Positions 26,391 through 36,335 are shown, numbered from the stretch's first letter. The stretch: 64,000 bases of DNA from Vulcanimicrobiota bacterium (GCA_003151115.1 PLWS01000002.1:620001-684000), one strand, 5' to 3'. Numbers and translations are program-made. The notes: generated from the sequence alone by a model not told the origin.

Positions 26391-26963
26391 GTGAATTCTG
26401 GTACATGGACGGACTTGCGCAGCGCCATCTACGGCCGGCGCGCAGTACGCCTATACAAAAGTACGCCGATCGATCGAGACACGATCGAAGCGCTCGCGCA
26501 CGCTGCCATACAAGCGCCAAGCGCGATGAACCGCCAACCGTGGGTATTTGCGGTTGTCGAAGGTAAAGAACGGCTCCAACGCTTGTCAGACAGCGTTAAA
26601 CATTATCTGCTTACCCTCCCGACGCCAGACTTTCCAATCGAGCGCGACATGTTGATGGATCCCGGCGTCAATATCTTCCATGGCGCCCCCGCGTTAATCG
26701 TCGTTTGCGCGACATCGAATGACGCCCAAGCGGCGGAAGACTGCTGCCTTGCGGCGGAAAATCTCATGCTGGCGGCGTATGCCTCCGATCTCGCAACGTG
26801 TCCGGTCGGCCTCTCGCGTCAATACCTTGTGAAGCCCCAAACAAAGCGCGAACTCGGCATTCCGCAGGAACTCGTACCTGTTTTTCCGGTCGTTGCCGGA
26901 TATCCGGACGAAGAGCCGCAGAAAAGCCACGGCCGCCACACTCCGACGATCCTCTGGCTCTGA
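26391..26963 (+). CDS. Nitroreductase family protein (paralogue of 22487-23035)
   Basis: IYGRRAVRLYKS, AIQAPSAMNRQPWVFAVVEG, AAEDCCLAAENLMLAAYASDLATCPVGLSR. Confidence 0.9.
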   Translation: MNSGTWTDLRSAIYGRRAVRLYKSTPIDRDTIEALAHAAIQAPSAMNRQPWVFAVVEGKERLQRLSDSVKHYLLTLPTPDFPIERDMLMDPGVNIFHGAPALIVVCATSNDAQAAEDCCLAAENLMLAAYASDLATCPVGLSRQYLVKPQTKRELGIPQELVPVFPVVAGYPDEEPQKSHGRHTPTILWL

Positions 26964-26994
26964 CCGAATGGCCGGCGGGTGCCTGATTTAGTGT

Positions 26995-27900
26995 ATGTGG
27001 TGGCTGCCGGTCGCATTATGCGCGCCAATCCTGTGGGCGATCTCCACGCACATCGACAAGTTTTTGGTCGAACGCTATTTCAAAGAGCGGAACGTCGCGG
27101 TATTAATGGTCTTTACCGCACTGCTTGGTCTATTGCTGATTCCTTGGATCGCGCTATTTGCACCGGTATTTCGACTGCCGCTAGGAAGCATCGGCACCAT
27201 CGTTCTCGCAGGGCTGCTCTACATGGTGGCAATGGTCTTTTACCTGGGAGCCCTGCAGTCGGAAGAAGCCTCTGTTGTTGCTCCGTTTTTTCAGGCCGCA
27301 CCCATTTTTGCATACGCCCTTGCCTATTTTGTCCTGCATGATACGCCATCGCCGCATCAGCTCTGGGGCGGCGGACTCGTGATCGCCGGAAGCGCGATTT
27401 TATCGTTGGATCCGGAGCATTTCGGGCGGCCGAAGATTCGTCTTATCACGCTCATGCTCGCATGCGCGCTAGCGCTCGCGATAAGTTCCGTCATCTTCAA
27501 GCTTTTCGCCATTCACGATGAGTTTTGGACGACTACGTTCTGGACATATGCGGGGGAAGCGCTTTTCGGCGCTGGTGTGCTCGCCATTCCGTCGCTTCGA
27601 GGGGAATTCATGATGCTGCTGCGACGCAGCACCAGGGCGTTGCTCGCGATCAATGGAGCGAACGAAGTCATCAATTTGGGCGGCGGGTTAATCAGCCGGT
27701 ATGCTCTGCTGCTTGCGCCCTTAGGACTTGTTCAGGCGATCAGCAGCACGACAACGATCTTTGTCTTCCTTTTTGGACTTTTGTTATCTCGGTTTTTCCC
27801 GGCTTTGGGGCGCGAGAATCTTGCGCCGAAAACTCTGCTCCAAAATGGGACCGGGATTATCATCGTCGCGTTTGGCATCACGTTAGTCAACGTTCGCTAG
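26995..27900 (+). CDS. EamA/DMT-family transporter
   Basis: 301 aa, about ten TM segments, EEASVVAPFFQAAPIFAYALAYF. Confidence 0.8.
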   Translation: MWWLPVALCAPILWAISTHIDKFLVERYFKERNVAVLMVFTALLGLLLIPWIALFAPVFRLPLGSIGTIVLAGLLYMVAMVFYLGALQSEEASVVAPFFQAAPIFAYALAYFVLHDTPSPHQLWGGGLVIAGSAILSLDPEHFGRPKIRLITLMLACALALAISSVIFKLFAIHDEFWTTTFWTYAGEALFGAGVLAIPSLRGEFMMLLRRSTRALLAINGANEVINLGGGLISRYALLLAPLGLVQAISSTTTIFVFLFGLLLSRFFPALGRENLAPKTLLQNGTGIIIVAFGITLVNVR

Positions 27901-27952
27901 CATCTCCGCGTTGATTAGGCGTGGCAACCTTGAGCGCCCCGCTTCGCAAGCC

Positions 27953-28023
27953 TTTGACCTCCGCGTTTGACCCCGCCGCATCCACGAGGGGTTCAGAACT
28001 TGCCGCAGGCGTGCCGGCTTCTA
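27953..28023 (+). repeat. Intergenic repeat family, copy without tRNA core
   Basis: GACCTCCGCGTTTGACCCCGCCGCATCCACGAGGGGTTCAGAACTTGCCGCAGGCGTGCCGGCTTCT. Confidence 0.65.
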
Positions 28024-28584
28024 GGGAGCGTTAATACTAATTGGTGCGTTGAACTGCGAATAGCGAAGCGTTATGAGACCACCATTAGACGTTTTAACAA
28101 CAGCTTGAATAGGTAGATGTTTCGTATTAATCCACATGTCGACCACCGCCGAGCCGGTCTTCTGCACGAGGTGATACGTGCGCGCCTGCACGCCGCCGAC
28201 ACTCTTCATGCCCGTGTACGTGACCGCGTAGTCTTTCGCGAGATTTCCTTGTAGGCCTAAAGTTCGGATCGATTGCAGTCGCGCTTGAAGCGGTGCTGCC
28301 ATCCCGGCCGGCATGGGCATCGTGCGACCGCTCGTCGAGAACCACGCGTTCGAACCGATGAAAACGGCGACCATGCCGTTCGAAAGCGTTTCTCGGACAC
28401 GGTCGGGCCACACGAAATCCATCGAGATCGATGCGCTCGCCATGGCGAGGTCCGCGTGAAACGTCTTGAGTGCGTAGAACGTTTTTTCGACCTTCACCAG
28501 GTCGGACGTCGGGCTGGCAGCAGCCGCTAGCGGCGTGCATGGGATCGCGAATGCAAGGACGAGCCACGCGAGGCGCTTCTTCAT
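28021..28584 (-). CDS. Outer-membrane lipoprotein-sorting (LolA-like) secreted protein
   Basis: Signal peptide, then LVKVEKTFYALKTFHADLAM and VDMWINTKHLPIQAVVK. Confidence 0.6.
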   Translation of the reverse strand: MKKRLAWLVLAFAIPCTPLAAAASPTSDLVKVEKTFYALKTFHADLAMASASISMDFVWPDRVRETLSNGMVAVFIGSNAWFSTSGRTMPMPAGMAAPLQARLQSIRTLGLQGNLAKDYAVTYTGMKSVGGVQARTYHLVQKTGSAVVDMWINTKHLPIQAVVKTSNGGLITLRYSQFNAPISINAP

Positions 28585-28627
28585 AAGATCCATCTCCCGT
28601 TCGATTCAAAACAAGGGTAACGACGCG

Positions 28628-30742
28628 TTATGGAACGACTGCGATACCGAAGGCTCCATTCAAGCACGTGCAATTCAGATGGTTGATGTAGGAGCCCGGC
28701 GGCGGCGGCGTCGAGCCCGTCACGGGCGCGAACTCGTATACATCGTTCGAGTTCCCGGCAGCAACGTACAAGTTCTTGGAAGCGTCGACCGCAATCTGTG
28801 ATGCTTGATTGATCTTGAACAGCAAGGTCGAGCCAAACAGCGTCGTTTGTACGCTCGTGCTACCGGGTGCGTAGACCGTGATCGTGTTGGTCGTAGACTG
28901 TGCGACGTAAACTCTTCCGTCCGAAGCGACCGCGATGCCAACCGGTGCCGCCATGCCCGCGGTGATCGTCAAGACGGAGATGGGCGCTTGGTTCCCGCTG
29001 CTGCTTGCAGAATAGACGGTAACGCTGCCGGCGCCGCAAACGCTGCCGATTCCGCCGCCGCAGTTGTTGACCACGTAGATCAGTCCGGTGCCGTCGCGGC
29101 CAACCTCATACGGGGTGCTGAGCTGGGTGAGATTTCCTTGGATCTGGATCCCCGGCACGGCATTTCCGGTCGCTCCTGAAGCAAAGAAGTCGACGGCATT
29201 ATTTTTGTAATCCGTCAAGTCAAGAGCGCCGCCCGAATCGACGGCGGGCGCCCATACGTTCGTGTCCGTGCTCAGATTCGACGACGGCGTCGCGTTGCCG
29301 TTTGCGCCGTAGACGAACGAAAACAGACTCGTTAAGCCGGCGGTCGAGCTCGGCACATAGACACGGCCGGTTGAATCCACCGCAATGCCCGTCGGAGCCG
29401 TGTTCGAGACGAAGTTGATCGAATTGATCAGCGACCCGGAACCGCCGCTTGAGCCCGGCGGCCAGATGTAGATACTCCAGAATCCTGAGGAGGCGCCTCC
29501 GCTCAGCACAAACATCGTGCCCGCTGCCGCGCTTGGGGGAGTTGGCGATGGCGATGGTGATGGCGATGGCGACGGCGATGGCGTGATGATGGTTAGAGTA
29601 TACAAAACCGCCACTGCATAGGGCGTGGTGCCAGCTGCGAAGGAACCCGTCAGCGTGAGCGCGCCGGTCGTCGAGTTGATCGCGTAAGCGGAAACGCTTT
29701 TGTCGCCTGCATTGGTAACGAACAGGGACGCGCCGACGGGATCGACCGCCGCTCCAACGGGCGAGTTTCCCGCCGGGGCGGGCGTGCCCACCGCCGTGAG
29801 CGCGCCATTCCCGCCGATGGCGTAAGTGGAAACGGTGTTGGAGCCTGAATTGGTAACGTACAAGTGCGCGTTCAAGAAGACGGGCTGAACCGCCACTCCA
29901 ATGGGCGCGGCGCCCGCCGCGAAGGGCGAACCGCTCACCGGCGTGAGCGCGCCGCTCGTCGAGTTGATACTGTAGGCGGAAACGGTGTTGTCGCCTTCAT
30001 TCGTAACGTACAAGAAGTTGTTGTCGTGGCTGACCGCCACTCCGGTGGGCGAGTTGCCCGCCCTGAAGGGCGAACCGGTTACCTGTCCGAGCGCGCCGGG
30101 CGCAATACTGCCGAAGTTATTGATGATATACGCGGAAACGTTGTTGGAGCCAAAATTGGTGACGTACAAGAACTTGCCGGGATCAACCGCCGCTCCATAG
30201 GGAAAGCTGCCCGCCGTGAAGGGCGAACCGGTCACCGCCGTGAGTGCGCCGGTTGCCGTGTTGATGCTGTAGCCGGAAACGTTGCTGGAGCCGTTATTGG
30301 CAACGTACAAGAGGTTGTCGGTGACATCAATCGCCACTCCTAAGGGCGACGTGCCCGCTGTGACCGAACCGACCTGCGTGAGCGCACCGGTCGTCGGGAT
30401 GACCGCGTAAGCGGAAACGGTGTTGGAGTTCTCATTGGTAACGTATACCTGTCCGATTCCTAAAAAGGAATCGAGATAGGCCGCTATTCCGTGGGGCCCG
30501 GAGCCCACTGTGAAGGGCGAGCCGGTCACCTGTGTGAGCGCGCCGGTCCCCAAGGTGACGCCGTAAGCGGAAACGTTGCCGGAGTTGGAATTGACGACGT
30601 ATGCGTACTCGACGAACGTCGTCCCGGGGGGAAGCCCAGTACCGGAACCGGGGCAACCGGCCAGTGTGATCGCCGCAAGCCCTAACAAGATTAGAGCGGA
30701 CCGCTTTATGAGCAACATGCGAGTTCTCAAAGACCTAGTCAT
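28628..30742 (-). CDS. Beta-propeller (YVTN/lactonase-like and NHL-like) lipoprotein
   Basis: Lipobox ITLAGC; repeated VYVTNxxSNTVSAYxINxxTGALTxVxGSPFxAGxxPxGVAV; SPSPSP linker; NHL-like second half. Confidence 0.85.
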   Translation of the reverse strand: MTRSLRTRMLLIKRSALILLGLAAITLAGCPGSGTGLPPGTTFVEYAYVVNSNSGNVSAYGVTLGTGALTQVTGSPFTVGSGPHGIAAYLDSFLGIGQVYVTNENSNTVSAYAVIPTTGALTQVGSVTAGTSPLGVAIDVTDNLLYVANNGSSNVSGYSINTATGALTAVTGSPFTAGSFPYGAAVDPGKFLYVTNFGSNNVSAYIINNFGSIAPGALGQVTGSPFRAGNSPTGVAVSHDNNFLYVTNEGDNTVSAYSINSTSGALTPVSGSPFAAGAAPIGVAVQPVFLNAHLYVTNSGSNTVSTYAIGGNGALTAVGTPAPAGNSPVGAAVDPVGASLFVTNAGDKSVSAYAINSTTGALTLTGSFAAGTTPYAVAVLYTLTIITPSPSPSPSPSPSPTPPSAAAGTMFVLSGGASSGFWSIYIWPPGSSGGSGSLINSINFVSNTAPTGIAVDSTGRVYVPSSTAGLTSLFSFVYGANGNATPSSNLSTDTNVWAPAVDSGGALDLTDYKNNAVDFFASGATGNAVPGIQIQGNLTQLSTPYEVGRDGTGLIYVVNNCGGGIGSVCGAGSVTVYSASSSGNQAPISVLTITAGMAAPVGIAVASDGRVYVAQSTTNTITVYAPGSTSVQTTLFGSTLLFKINQASQIAVDASKNLYVAAGNSNDVYEFAPVTGSTPPPPGSYINHLNCTCLNGAFGIAVVP

Positions 30743-31042
30743 GCGACAAGCTCCTGAGAATAGAATCAAGTAAAAAAACGTCGGCATCGTGCCGGAAACT
30801 CGCAGTATGGAAAGCGTGCTTTCCATACTGGTTAACGTGTCATTATCCCCTAGAGAAGAGAAGAGGCTGGGAAGGGGATCACAACATACTCGCTCACCTG
30901 GCTACGCTTCGGACCCCAAATTTTGACCACAATTGCAAGACGCGCGTGGCGATTCGCTTGGCGCCACTTGCATCCAAGGGTGCTCGCTGCCGCGTAGTCC
31001 TACTAAGAAGAGGCGCAGTCATCGTGCTCTAATCTGCAGGCC

Positions 31043-32272
31043 ATGCCAGGGTCACAATGGCTTCTGCTCGCGATCGCCGGTATTACGATGAGCCTCGTTG
31101 GGATTCGCCCACGCGCGATTCCCGAATGGATGTGGGCGCTAGCCGGTGCTGCGCTTGTTATCGCGCTCGGTTTCGAGCCTGTTGGCGCCGCTCTGTCCGC
31201 AATCGCGCGGCAGTGGAATGTTCTGTTCTTTGTCCTTGGTTTGATGGGATTGTCGGCAGCGGCTGAGGAGAGTGGAGCGTTCACGTGGGTCGCCGAAGTG
31301 ATGGTGGAGCGCGCGAGAGGGTCGCGTCGCAGGCTTTTCGTGCTCCTGTTTCTGAGCGGAGCAGTGCTCACATTCCTACTCTCCAACGATGCAACGGCGA
31401 TTGTGTTTACGCCGCTCGTGTATCGCGCCGTAGCCAAGCGAGGCGGTGACGCGCTGCCGTTTCTCTTCGGCTGCGTCTTCGTTGCCGACACCGCATCCTT
31501 CGGGCTGCCATTTGCAAACCCGGCCAACATCCTCGTGTTGCCGCAGCCGCAAATCTTGTCTTACATCTGGCATCTTGGACCGCCGCAACTCGCCGCGATC
31601 GCAATCAATCTGCTGCTATTTTTGGCGATCTTCCGCCCACAATTGCGCGGCCACTATGAGTTCGACGTCAGCGAAGCTCCGAATGCAAGAGTCGTGCGAA
31701 CGCTCATTGCCATGTGTTGCGTTGTGGCGGCATACATTGGCGCGCTTGTCTTCGATTGGCCGCTCGGTCCTGTTGCGTTAGCTGGAGGGCTGATAACGCT
31801 GGCCGTGGCGCACGTTGGACCGATCGCCGCTGTCCGACACGTCGGCTGGAAAACGTTCGTATTACTGGCGGGTCTTTTCGCCTTGGTCGACGCGATCGCG
31901 CGCGCCGGGTTCGTCGATCGGATCTCCCACGCCCTGGGAACAACGGCGAGTTTCGGAAGCCTTCCCATGATCGCTGCCGCAACTGCCGGCGCCGCCCTGC
32001 TCTCAAATGTATTCAATAATCTTCCGGTGGCCGTCGCATCTTCATACGTGGTCGCTCACGCGTCCTCTCATCTTTTTGCCTATCCTTTGATCGTGGGAAT
32101 CGATCTCGGCCCAAATCTGACGACCACGGGATCGCTGGCGACGATTCTCTGGCTTGCGATCCTGCGCGAGCGTGGGGTTCGCATCAGCGCGCTTGAATAT
32201 CTACGTTTGGGAGTAATCGTCGTGCCGCCCATGATCGTGGCGAACGTACTCTGGCTCTGGCTCATTCATTAG
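31043..32272 (+). CDS. ArsB/SLC13-family membrane permease
   Basis: 409 aa polytopic; LLSNDATAIVFTPLVYR; GIDLGPNLTTTGSLATILWL. Confidence 0.85.
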   Translation: MPGSQWLLLAIAGITMSLVGIRPRAIPEWMWALAGAALVIALGFEPVGAALSAIARQWNVLFFVLGLMGLSAAAEESGAFTWVAEVMVERARGSRRRLFVLLFLSGAVLTFLLSNDATAIVFTPLVYRAVAKRGGDALPFLFGCVFVADTASFGLPFANPANILVLPQPQILSYIWHLGPPQLAAIAINLLLFLAIFRPQLRGHYEFDVSEAPNARVVRTLIAMCCVVAAYIGALVFDWPLGPVALAGGLITLAVAHVGPIAAVRHVGWKTFVLLAGLFALVDAIARAGFVDRISHALGTTASFGSLPMIAAATAGAALLSNVFNNLPVAVASSYVVAHASSHLFAYPLIVGIDLGPNLTTTGSLATILWLAILRERGVRISALEYLRLGVIVVPPMIVANVLWLWLIH

Positions 32273-32282
32273 GAGGTCTCCA

Positions 32283-32741
32283 ATGCTTACGGCCGCGCTT
32301 TGTTTCGACGGCGTTGAAGACGATGCGATCGTCGCTGCGGCACAGGCTTTTTTGCAGTGCTGCGCGCGCATCGAATCGTGGTGCGCTTATGACGATACGG
32401 CAGAACGTACTCTAGAAGCCGCTCTCGCACGCCATCACGGCCCGCCTCCTCCTCGCCCTCCGCATCATCCAAGCCTCGACGCTGAGCAGGCCGGCGCGAT
32501 TGCGAACCACGGCGTTGAGCTGTTGCGACGTGCGGGCTTTACGGCAACACCGCGGACGTTTGCCGGACGCGATGCTGGACATGCGCTCGCGACACAGAGT
32601 AGCCCCGAGATCGTTTTGATTATCGCTGCAGGACATCGACCCGAGCTCGGTCCGAAATCCGTGGGCCACGTCGCACGTTTCATGATCGATCACGCGCGAG
32701 GACCGGTACTGGTCTTGCGGCTTTCGATCGCTAGTAGCTAA
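32283..32741 (+). CDS. UspA-like small protein
   Basis: C-term IVLIIAAGHRPELGPKSVGHVARFMIDHARGPVLVLR resembles USP ATP-binding ends. Confidence 0.5.
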   Translation: MLTAALCFDGVEDDAIVAAAQAFLQCCARIESWCAYDDTAERTLEAALARHHGPPPPRPPHHPSLDAEQAGAIANHGVELLRRAGFTATPRTFAGRDAGHALATQSSPEIVLIIAAGHRPELGPKSVGHVARFMIDHARGPVLVLRLSIASS

Positions 32742-32890
32742 GCGATCTTGATCGTCACGCAGGTGCCGATGCAGCTCCAATCGTTATGCCGATTCTCGCG
32801 TGCCTAAGGCGATGGCTCATCGCGCGTCATACATGTTGAATCTAGACCGAACAATGTTTGGCAGGCGTGGGTCGTTGGATTATCCGTGGG

Positions 32891-33079
32891 CTAATGATCG
32901 ATGAAGCCGGATGCTTCTTTCATCGTTGGATCAAGGCGTAGGTCTTCGTTGGCAAACTTGCGTTCCTGGTGACCTTGCGCCGTTGTCACGCGAACGATAA
33001 TTTCGTGCGGATGAACTTCTTTGACCGTGCCCTCCTCATTCGTCCCATCGATGAAGACTCTATCGCCGGCTTTCAACAT
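32891..33079 (-). CDS. Small hypothetical SH3/KOW-like protein
   Basis: MLKAGDRVFIDGTNEEGTVKEVHPHEIIVRV. Confidence 0.4.
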   Translation of the reverse strand: MLKAGDRVFIDGTNEEGTVKEVHPHEIIVRVTTAQGHQERKFANEDLRLDPTMKEASGFIDH

Positions 33080-33273
33080 TTTCTTACCTTCCTACAGTAA
33101 CCCCAAAGCCTGGCGATGGCTTCGCGTCACCTTCCCATGGCACCCGTATGCGTCGCCAACCGGGGATAGTCGAGAAAAACGGTAAAGTCCCGGCGATGGA
33201 ACTCGGCACGCTTGCTGCGATCTGGCGCAACCGCGTCAAGAGTTTAGCGAATCGGCGCCATGTTAGGTAAAAA

Positions 33274-33519
33274 ATGACACGGCCTCGCATCGTTGGAATC
33301 GTGGCATATACAATCGCGTTTTATCTGGCGATCACCGCATTCTTCGGATACCGGTTGGGGCTAGAGATACACGCAGCGAAATCCAACCCGTATGTGGGGA
33401 TCGCTTCGCGTATCCTGGGCACGCAAGCAACTGAGAGCTATGTAATCCAGCAGGCAGGCTTACCGGTTTTTATCACCGCCTCGCCGGCCTTTTGGCTCGC
33501 CTTGCACCTTACCGAATAA
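33274..33519 (+). CDS. Small membrane protein
   Basis: 81 aa with two hydrophobic segments. Confidence 0.45.
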   Translation: MTRPRIVGIVAYTIAFYLAITAFFGYRLGLEIHAAKSNPYVGIASRILGTQATESYVIQQAGLPVFITASPAFWLALHLTE

Positions 33520-33529
33520 TCGCTCGCGG

Positions 33530-34009
33530 CTATTTGCCGTGCGTGATGACGATCTGCGTCTTGTTGTCTTTGCCGGTGATCATCACCAGCGTTTGATTCG
33601 GCGTATCCTCCGCTGTCGTGAATTCGGCGATCGAGCTGCCGCCCTGGCTCACGTTCATTTTTTCAGAGCCTTTGGGCATATGCGCTTTGTACCACGCATA
33701 GACGGCCGGGAATTGGTCATTCGTTGAAAACGACGCCATGCTGCCGGATCCGCTGCTCGTCGTCACGCTGATCGAGCCGTTCTCTTGGCTCTGCGTCGCG
33801 CCGGGGTAGAGCGGCGCACCGAGTTTAGAAACGTCGACGGCGCCCTGTCCGACCGTAACTTTGCCTTCCTTTGATTCATAGGTCGTGGTGCCGCCGTTCT
33901 TGGTCACCGTCGCGGTGCCGTTGGCGGTTGTATACGTCGTTTTTTGTCCGCCGCCGCACGCCGCCAGCGCGGCGACGGAAAGCAGACATAAGACGGTGGA
34001 TATGCGCAT
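33530..34009 (-). CDS. Hypothetical lipoprotein
   Basis: MRISTVLCLLSVAALAACGGG lipobox. Confidence 0.75.
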   Translation of the reverse strand: MRISTVLCLLSVAALAACGGGQKTTYTTANGTATVTKNGGTTTYESKEGKVTVGQGAVDVSKLGAPLYPGATQSQENGSISVTTSSGSGSMASFSTNDQFPAVYAWYKAHMPKGSEKMNVSQGGSSIAEFTTAEDTPNQTLVMITGKDNKTQIVITHGK

Positions 34010-34080
34010 GTACGATTCCTCCGAGGCAATCTGCGAGTTTCGTGCCAGGGGAAAACTCCGATTTCCTTCAATCCCCGGGG

Positions 34081-34503
34081 ATGAGAAGAACTATTTTTTC
34101 CGTCATGCTGTGCGCCGTCTGCGGCTCGGTAGCGGTTCCCGCCGGCGCGCAGTCGCGCTCTTTGGTTGGAACGTGGCGCTGCCCGGTCATGATAAGGAGT
34201 CCGTATCCGCTAGCCGTTACGTCTTCGCTGATCTTCGGGTCGCGCGGTCAGTTCAGCGAATTGGATCAATCCGCGGTTGCGACGTCGCGCGAAGTCGGTA
34301 CGTGGCGAAGCCTGGGCGGCAACACGATTCGGATCGTCATTGACGATTGGGATCCAAAGCAGATGTACAACGTTGCAGAAAGGGGCTACGTCCCCGTCCG
34401 CAAGCCACCCAACTCAATCGACCAGGTTATCTTCGGCTCCGCAAGTACGATGACGTTCCATGACACGACACTGGGTGGCTCCATGAATTGCCGGCGCAGC
34501 TAG
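34081..34503 (+). CDS. Hypothetical secreted protein
   Basis: MRRTIFSVMLCAVCGSVAVPAGAQSRSLVGTWRC signal peptide. Confidence 0.6.
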   Translation: MRRTIFSVMLCAVCGSVAVPAGAQSRSLVGTWRCPVMIRSPYPLAVTSSLIFGSRGQFSELDQSAVATSREVGTWRSLGGNTIRIVIDDWDPKQMYNVAERGYVPVRKPPNSIDQVIFGSASTMTFHDTTLGGSMNCRRS

Positions 34504-35288
34504 CGGAAACCGCGCAGCGGCAAAGCCTGCCGCTGCAGCCAGTTGTCCGGTGCATATACGGCGCGGGCGTCGAGCGCGTGCAGCGTATAGGCGTGCCGCG
34601 GTCGCTCTGAAGTATTCGGAGCGCTGTAATGCGGAAGCAAACCGTTGAAGACGACGAGCGTGCCCGCTTCGACCTCGACCGGGACGGCTTGGGTGAGGTC
34701 CGGCCACGGTGTGGCGTCGAGCTTTTGAAGTTCGGCCTTTCCGCCGCGCACGACGAATTGGCTGCGCAGCGGCGACCGGTGTCCGCCGGGTTGGACCCAC
34801 AGACAGCCGTTAGTGCGATCCGCGTCGTCGAGTGCGAACCAGAATGCTGTGACGCTGACCGGGTCCGTGCGCAAGAACGCCGCGTCCTGATGCCAATCCA
34901 CCACACCGCCGACCCGCGGCTGCTTAAAAATGTACATGGATTGATAGAGCGCCGGTTCGGGAAGTCCGGCCCGGTTGGCGATCTCCGCCAGGCGCGCGTC
35001 GTGCGAAAAACGATCGAAGACCGGGTCGAGGTCGTGCATCGCGTGGCCGATCTTGTTGACCGTCGTGCCATCCTCTTCGAAAAAACAGCGAATCTTGTCG
35101 CCCGAGGCTAGGAAGTACTCGTCGGACTTCTGCGCCTGATCGCGCGTGCTGAAGATCGAAACGTCCGAACGGTCGCACTCTCGCGCAATTTCCTCGGCTC
35201 GAGTCCGTAACACGGCCAGCTCCTCGCGCGACTTAAAGCTCGGAAATATGGCATAGCCGTCCTCCAAAAAGCGGTCCATGCCGCTCAA
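34500..35288 (-). CDS. Phytanoyl-CoA dioxygenase (PhyH)-family protein
   Basis: VVDWHQDAAFLRTDPVSVTAFWFALDDADRTNGCLWVQPGGHRS (HxD) and LLPHYSAPNTSERPRHAYTLH. Confidence 0.9.
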   Translation of the reverse strand: MSGMDRFLEDGYAIFPSFKSREELAVLRTRAEEIARECDRSDVSIFSTRDQAQKSDEYFLASGDKIRCFFEEDGTTVNKIGHAMHDLDPVFDRFSHDARLAEIANRAGLPEPALYQSMYIFKQPRVGGVVDWHQDAAFLRTDPVSVTAFWFALDDADRTNGCLWVQPGGHRSPLRSQFVVRGGKAELQKLDATPWPDLTQAVPVEVEAGTLVVFNGLLPHYSAPNTSERPRHAYTLHALDARAVYAPDNWLQRQALPLRGFR

Positions 35289-36268
35289 TATTCGACGCGC
35301 GTGCCGCGCCCCCGCGCCTTTGCCCGCGAAAAGAGTTCGCGCGCCGCCGCGGCATCCTCAATCGCCATTCCGACCGATTTAAAAAGCGTCACGTCGGCCT
35401 GTGTGGTGCGGCCGCGTACTTTTTCGGTCACCAGTTCGCCGAGATCGCCGAGAATGTGCTCCGGCGTAATGACGCCCTCGGCGATCGGCGCGCGCAGGTC
35501 GTCGGCTTCGTTCAAAACGCACTCGCGATTGTCGACGAAGACGCGCGCGCGCTTTACGGCCTGCGAGTCGAGCTCGCGAAACGGAGGCACCGAAGATCCG
35601 GCCGCGCTCACGTGCATTCCGGGTTCGAGCCATGCACCCTCGAAGACCGGCGCGGTCGCAGCTGTGAGCGTGCAGACGATCTCGCTTTCCCGCACCGCAT
35701 CGCGGGGAGAGGACGCGACCTCGATCGGAATGCCGTGCCGGGCAGACTCCTCGCGCGCGAATGCGTCCGCGTGATCCCGCGTCCGGCTCCAAACCTTTAC
35801 GTGGGCGATCGGGCGGATCGCGCGCATCGCTTCCAGGTGAGTGCGGGCTTGCGTACCCGAACCGAGCAGCGCCAGCCGCGTCGCGTTGGGGTTGGAAAGA
35901 ATGCGCGTCGCGAGCGCGCTGACCGCGGCAGTGCGAATCGCCGTGACGGCGCCGGCGTGAACGATCGCCAGCGGGCGGCCGGTTTGCGTTTCGTGCAGCA
36001 GCACGGAGCCTTGATGGCTTTCGAGCCCGGCGGCACGGTTTTCCGGAAAGACCGCGATCACCTTAACGGCAAGCGTATCCGGATCGCCTAAGTAGGCGGG
36101 CATCGAGCCGATCGCACCGCGTCCGTCCGGCAGCCACGCGATCAGGCGCTGAGGCTGGGCGAACTTGCCGGCTGCGACCGTTCGGAATGCGCCTTCCATC
36201 ACGGTGATGCAGTCGGCGATCGAGAGCAGCTCGTAAACGTCGCGCTCGCCGAGAACGATCACTTCCAT
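35285..36268 (-). CDS. Ornithine cyclodeaminase/mu-crystallin family protein
   Basis: RLALLGSGTQARTHLEAM; VCTLTAATAPVFEGAWLEPGMHVSAAGS. Confidence 0.92.
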   Translation of the reverse strand: MEVIVLGERDVYELLSIADCITVMEGAFRTVAAGKFAQPQRLIAWLPDGRGAIGSMPAYLGDPDTLAVKVIAVFPENRAAGLESHQGSVLLHETQTGRPLAIVHAGAVTAIRTAAVSALATRILSNPNATRLALLGSGTQARTHLEAMRAIRPIAHVKVWSRTRDHADAFAREESARHGIPIEVASSPRDAVRESEIVCTLTAATAPVFEGAWLEPGMHVSAAGSSVPPFRELDSQAVKRARVFVDNRECVLNEADDLRAPIAEGVITPEHILGDLGELVTEKVRGRTTQADVTLFKSVGMAIEDAAAARELFSRAKARGRGTRVEY

Positions 36269-36335
36269 TGCTGAGGCGTCCAGTTAAATGAAAGAGCGGC
36301 CGTTTCCGGCCGCTCTCTATCGCTTTCCAGAGCGC

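Noticed and set aside
27953-28023. Fourth att site
   Set aside because: Shares the intergenic repeat but lacks the tRNA core CTGTTAATCAGCGGG.
29530-29590. GGCGATGGCGATGG simple repeat as a minisatellite
   Set aside because: Encodes the SPSPSP linker within the propeller gene; no need for a separate element.
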